Of a stretch of DNA of 64,000 bases, positions 48,427-64,000 are shown in pieces. This DNA comes from Glandiceps talaboti (Eukaryota > Hemichordata > Enteropneusta > Spengelidae), in contig NC_135553.1 of assembly GCF_964340395.1 (NCBI RefSeq), forward strand, positions 20,995,449 through 21,059,448. The letters run 5' to 3'. The position numbers and the translations under genes were made by a program. The notes beneath the pieces were generated by a model, which did no database searches, was not told the DNA's origin, and saw only the letters and a list, made by a program, of their open reading frames with translations. Every line of letters starts with the position of its first letter. Within the stretch, counting starts at the first letter, position 1.

Positions 48427-49339
48427 TTTATCCAATTACTTGGGAGTGGGTCTTACATTGAATTGTGCAGATCAAAAGAATTGTAAGTATTTTTTGATTA
48501 TAGTGCTTGTACAGGTTTTCGGAGTAGAAGATGGCATTCCTAGAAAGTAGACGGGAAAACGTTAATGTGTTTTTTCCTGTCTTAAACTAAAAGGATGTGG
48601 GAGGGGGGAGGGGGGGTACCGGCTCCAATGTGCTGTATATGCATATTTATATCAATATAAATGAAAAACAAGCTTCTAATTTCAAAAGTATCAATGAAAT
48701 ATTTTTTTCCTTTTCGGTCTTATTACATGATCATAGTATAAGTATTTCCCGGGTGATGACACAGTATACGTTCCATACCGTTTAGTCCAACTGCAAACTC
48801 TACACCGTATTTCTTTATCTATATTATCCTCATATACACATAAGTGTATGTCTGGTACCTCTCCTATTACCACGGTTACTAGCCGCGGGGTCTGAAACCA
48901 TGGTTACCAGTCGGCGCTATGAAACCCGACCCAAAATGGTTTGGCCTTGGATGACTTGCTTTTCCAGACTGAAGAGAGATTTGAGAGATTGTAGAATAAC
49001 ATGTTAACAACACAAGGGTGCCAAATGTAACAATCTCTCAATGCCATTTTCACAACTTTACGGTATTCTGGAATGTAATATGAGTTGTGCTTGGAGTATT
49101 TGACCAGCTTCCATGCGTAGAGATTTGTTGCTTTATATATATAGCTGATGCAACATGTGATAACATTTTGAATGAGACGATAAATAATTCGGTATCCCAT
49201 GACTAAGCTTACGTCTATCTCAAGCAACCAGCAATACACACTTCAGAATACTCATGTCATGATGTAGCTAAGCGTATTAAAATGAAAATTCGATGACGAT
49301 ATGAAATCATTATGATATCACTTTGCTGCTAAGGCCTAA
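48427..49339. other. Spacer between the fascin genes, part 2
   Basis: No coding feature or clear repeat is recognised; a short G run lies at 48600-48620. Confidence 0.45.
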
Positions 49340-49660
49340 AAAATGTTTACGACGACCCTAAACTTTTTTTTCCGCATTTGAGAAAAAAAAATAAAATCGC
49401 GAAAATTGTGATTCTCGCAAGAAATAGTGAGTGCAGAAACTGACATCAACTTAAAAAGACCATATAAAACTGTCCTTCCAATCTGTAATGGCTGTACATC
49501 TGATGAGAAGCGTTTAAAAGGAACCAATAACACAGAAACCATGTGGAAACAACGGAAAATATAACTACCTGAACTAGACACTCATATATGAAGAAAAATT
49601 TTTTTTTAAATCTACCTACCCCACCTATTCTAAAATTGAGCGTAATCGGAACCACACACT
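49340..49660 (-). repeat. Dispersed repeat, copy 2
   Basis: Reverse-oriented relative of 9752-10062. Landmarks on the minus strand: GTGTGGTTCCGATTAC, CTAGTTCAGG, ATGTACAGCCATTACAGATTG. Confidence 0.7.
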
Positions 49661-52534
49661 TCTTTTTGTTAGGCCTAAGGCCTTAGCCCATCGCTCAAAA
49701 AAAAATTACATTATGGTAGAGAAGAAAAGGAGAAAGACGTGAATATGATTCTCCTAATAATTAATGGAAAAATGATTAAAGTCAAAGGAGGAAGATATCC
49801 AGTGCACATCTATGTTTACTGAACAAAACTAGCCATGACGTCATTCTATTACAATGCAATGTCTTGCAACTGAGAAGGTTTTCCAGGCTTATTTTTAAAG
49901 ACTGTTCAATCTTACTCATATATCATATAACTCCTGGCTATTTTCTATAATCTCGCGTGATCTTATCGGATCAGAGATAAGGGGTGGGTTCGACGAAATA
50001 ACGTTCCCGTGACGTAGAATGTGTTCTTACAATGATGATTCATTGCATATTTGGGTAGGAAAATCCTGTATGTACGGATATTTTAATTTCTATTTATTTA
50101 TTTATTTATTTATCTGTTTATTTGATTTCTTTTAAAGATAAAAATCATATTGGCAATGAACTACTTAGGCGAAAAAAAAATTATGTGTTTCTGATAATAA
50201 TTTCATGTCGGGAATTACTTCATGCCATGAAGAGGAAGGATGTATTATGTTAGGTCGGGGTTTTATTTTATTTTATTTTATCTTTGTAATTATTTTTATT
50301 TGAAAAATATTGCTCCGACCCAAAACCGAACGATTTCGAATGTCTGTCAGAATACCCCTGCTGTGATAGTTTGATGAACTATTGTACAGACATCACTGGG
50401 GAAAGAAACCGGACGTACATGAAGGTCAAGAAGACAAAGAATTTCTTATCTTTTTGTTTTAAATGTTTAAAAATGCTTAGGGGCGGCGGTTTTATCTAGG
50501 GTCGATCGGGTTATCGGGAACACATTTTTTTTACGCTTATTCATTAAAAAAACGTATATTACACGTATTAATTACAAATCACGACTACCCATAGTGAATT
50601 GCCTAAGGCCAATTCAGTGTTATCATCTTTACGAAAGACTAAAGGGCCTTTGATGTTTCATGGTAACCACGGCAACCAACACATCGTGATAACACACTTA
50701 TGACTGGCAGGCTAGGTATTGTTGGATAAAGGAGACAAAATGTGTTACATTAGAAATCAGTGGGTGTGATACTGTGAAACCAATTATCAAAGTATGTGTT
50801 ATCGAATCCAGGTTGTAAAATCGAAAACAAAGGTTGTTGTTTTTTAAATTCTAAATCATAGAGGAAAATATAGTTCATGATCAAACTCATATGACGATAT
50901 ATATAATACACGTTGTCATAAATGAAATTTCATGTCGCCGGAATTACTTTATGCCACGAAGAAGAAGGATGTATTATGTAATAACTAATATTCGGTAGCA
51001 TGCATGATAGAGCTACGGTCTCTAATCACCTGTATTCGTCATAACGTCTTTTAAGAACATCTTAACAACCCATTAAGATAGCGTGTGACGTTTCAAACGT
51101 ATTACGTATTGAGGAACGTACGCTCTATGGACGCACTTTCGAACCTCGGCGTATCCATATAAGGGTATAGGATAAAGGTTGAATACACAGAGACGGGATG
51201 GGGGAGATTCTCCGGAAATGTACAAAAAATCTGCGAAATATATGGAAATCACGTACACAGGTCGACCTGGATCAGCAAAAACTGGTGCCCGAGCTAATGT
51301 GATGTAGTATTATACGAAGGCTATTGTACTTTTAATAACACTTAACCCTCGGACTTTTCAACCTTAACAAACCGAATCGAAACAAAGCAAAGCAAAACAA
51401 AAACGCAGATACGTAAATTGTTTGTTTTTTCTCATTTACATGCTTCGAATGTGTATTGATTTTGAAGTCGTGACTTCGAGATGAAATTCTGATAATTGTT
51501 GATTCAAGTACTACGAGGTTCGTCGACTATTTCAAGTCACCCACTAAAATGGTTGTTGTCACGGGTCCCTGGTCCTATTATAGTGTTGACCCGATACCGA
51601 TTTGTAAATCGCCACCATGTCTGTCATCACTTCACTTCACTTCACTTCACTTCACAATAGCATTTCAAGGCGGACGAAAAGAGCCCTGGGCATGTTCATC
51701 TTTGACACTTATATATAGCATACTACAACCGGAGTACCATTCATGACCATATACCCGAACCCGGACTCAACTTCCACTAATAACTTCATTCCCCCCTCCC
51801 CCTTTCCTTTTTCTGTTTCTGTCTCGTTTGAATGAATATATACATGTCTCGCACAGCACACCCCTTTCTATATCAACGAGGAAGTACCTCGCCCCACATT
51901 TACGCTATTGTTCTGCTGGGAGGGGAGTGACACACCATGTTTGACAAGGACCACATAGTGGGTGTGTCTGCAGTGTTACGAACGATGCGATAGATTATTC
52001 CAGGGGTCACGATAGATATACATGTACGTTCTGTCACAACAATGAAATTCTTAGGTATGTGTCTTTGTGTTTGTTTATTATGTTTGTCAAGCGTTTTGTT
52101 GTTCTTCAAAAGACTATATTATATTTAGTAGTTATTAATCATGACAACAACACGAAGGCATTCAGACTTACAAAAATCGATAGTTGACTTTGCCTTTTTT
52201 GGTGTGGGTGAGACCATTCGTTCGTAGGGAAAGTCGGATGTTTCTGAATGTGGTCGTTCGATTTCTTTGTGCTGGTTCCCCTACGAATGGAATGGTAATG
52301 AGTAAGCCAGCCCAGTGGCCTCGCCTAGTTTTTCCTACATAAACTCATTTCCTAGTATACTGAGCCAGCAGAGTGAACTGCATAGTGCGAGTGTGTTAGT
52401 AAAAGTCATACGTTATCAATCGGTATCACTGTCATTTGCCCAGTCGTCTGCTATAGATAGTGCTCGAAAACAGTCGTTCGAATCCAACAACTTTGAAGAC
52501 CAGAAGTCAGACGACGCCCCTTTAATAACACAAC
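49661..52534. other. Spacer and 5' flank of fascin-2
   Basis: A direct repeat of about 60 bases occurs at 50195-50255 and 50925-50985 (AATTTCATGTCG...GGATGTATTATGT). A block at 50410-50460 (GTCAAGAAGACAAAG, TTTCTTATCTTTTTG) is shared with GDE1 intron 1. Short TTTA (50092-50120) and TTCAC (51630-51652) arrays occur. The fascin-2 promoter and leader presumably lie in the last few hundred bases, but no motif can be defended. Confidence 0.45.
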
Positions 52535-63556
<11,022 letters not shown>

Positions 63557-63732
63557 CTGCTTGGACATTGATATTTTCAAACAACACTTATCCCGTTTCC
63601 GTTTAAGTTTCAATAACAGTGTCTTGATTAGTGCCGAATTTATAAGCATCCAACTATGGGATTTACTATTATGGGATAGAATTTAAGTCAGACGAGCTTA
63701 TTATCCAGGAGGGGTAATTCTATTTAGTGAAT

Positions 63733-63738
63733 AATAAA
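63733..63738 (+). terminator. Poly(A) signal of fascin-2
   Basis: AATAAA about 180 bases after the stop codon. Confidence 0.55.
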
Positions 63739-64000
63739 CAACAACATACTAGTATTATCAGGTTGTATTATTAAAGGGAGATATCTATCTACAGTGTCAC
63801 ATATTCATTAGATAGACTTTCTTAAAAGACAAAAGCAATCAAGTAATTTACATATATGGAAATTTATTGGTCACTCAACACATAGAAAAAATCCTGCTAT
63901 TCCATAATATGAAGGGGTGGTGTGAATCTAAAAACTTTGAGCTATCGTAAAGTTGATTGCATTTAAAGTCAAGATACCAATTTGAATACATTAAAGGTTT
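63739..64000. other. 3' flank of fascin-2
   Basis: AT-rich sequence with no recognised feature to the window end. Confidence 0.45.

Overview
The window looks like nuclear DNA of a marine invertebrate bilaterian. It is AT-rich, has split genes with GT-AG introns, very dense simple repeats (ACAT, AT, GA/CT, GAT, CAA) and many decayed mobile elements. The two gene families are ordinary animal genes: a membrane glycerophosphodiester phosphodiesterase of the GDE1/MIR16 type, and the actin-bundling protein fascin. A lancelet, hemichordate or lophotrochozoan such as a brachiopod would all fit. The sequence alone does not let me choose.

Layout. Four genes lie on the + strand as two tandem pairs. GDE1 copy A has six exons between 694 and 14342 and reads through to a 345-residue protein. 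GDE1 copy B has the same six exons between 24843 and 40351, but a one-base deletion in exon 5 stops its frame after about 258 residues. Fascin copy 1 (41318-45426, 490 residues) and fascin copy 2 (52535-63556, 486 residues) share four coding exons with the same intron phases (1, 2, 1). Every coding junction was followed by hand: phases match and both sides align with the known protein families. The pairs are tandem duplicates whose introns have since been loaded differently by mobile DNA.

The rest is introns and intergenic DNA. GDE1-A intron 2 holds a 2.45-kb near-perfect inverted repeat sitting inside a GAT microsatellite, and the same site in copy B lacks it. GDE1-B intron 1 holds one decayed LINE with a second LINE inserted in the opposite direction (8-bp target duplication), a tandemly duplicated 0.45-kb sequence, and a terminal-inverted-repeat element. 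GDE1-B intron 4 holds a probable solo LTR and a decayed, 5'-truncated Ty3/Gypsy element on the minus strand, which is itself interrupted. The stretch between the GDE1 copies has two TIR elements of 2.0-2.5 kb, one with a palindromic minisatellite. Several short palindromic (MITE-like) elements are scattered through introns and spacers.

I found no tRNA, rRNA or CRISPR array and no dedicated new gene system. The observations most worth following are the large intronic hairpin, the frameshift in GDE1-B, a 65-bp identical tract shared by the fascin copies that suggests gene conversion, a miRNA-like hairpin in fascin-2 intron 1, and a hairpin motif that recurs at four loci.
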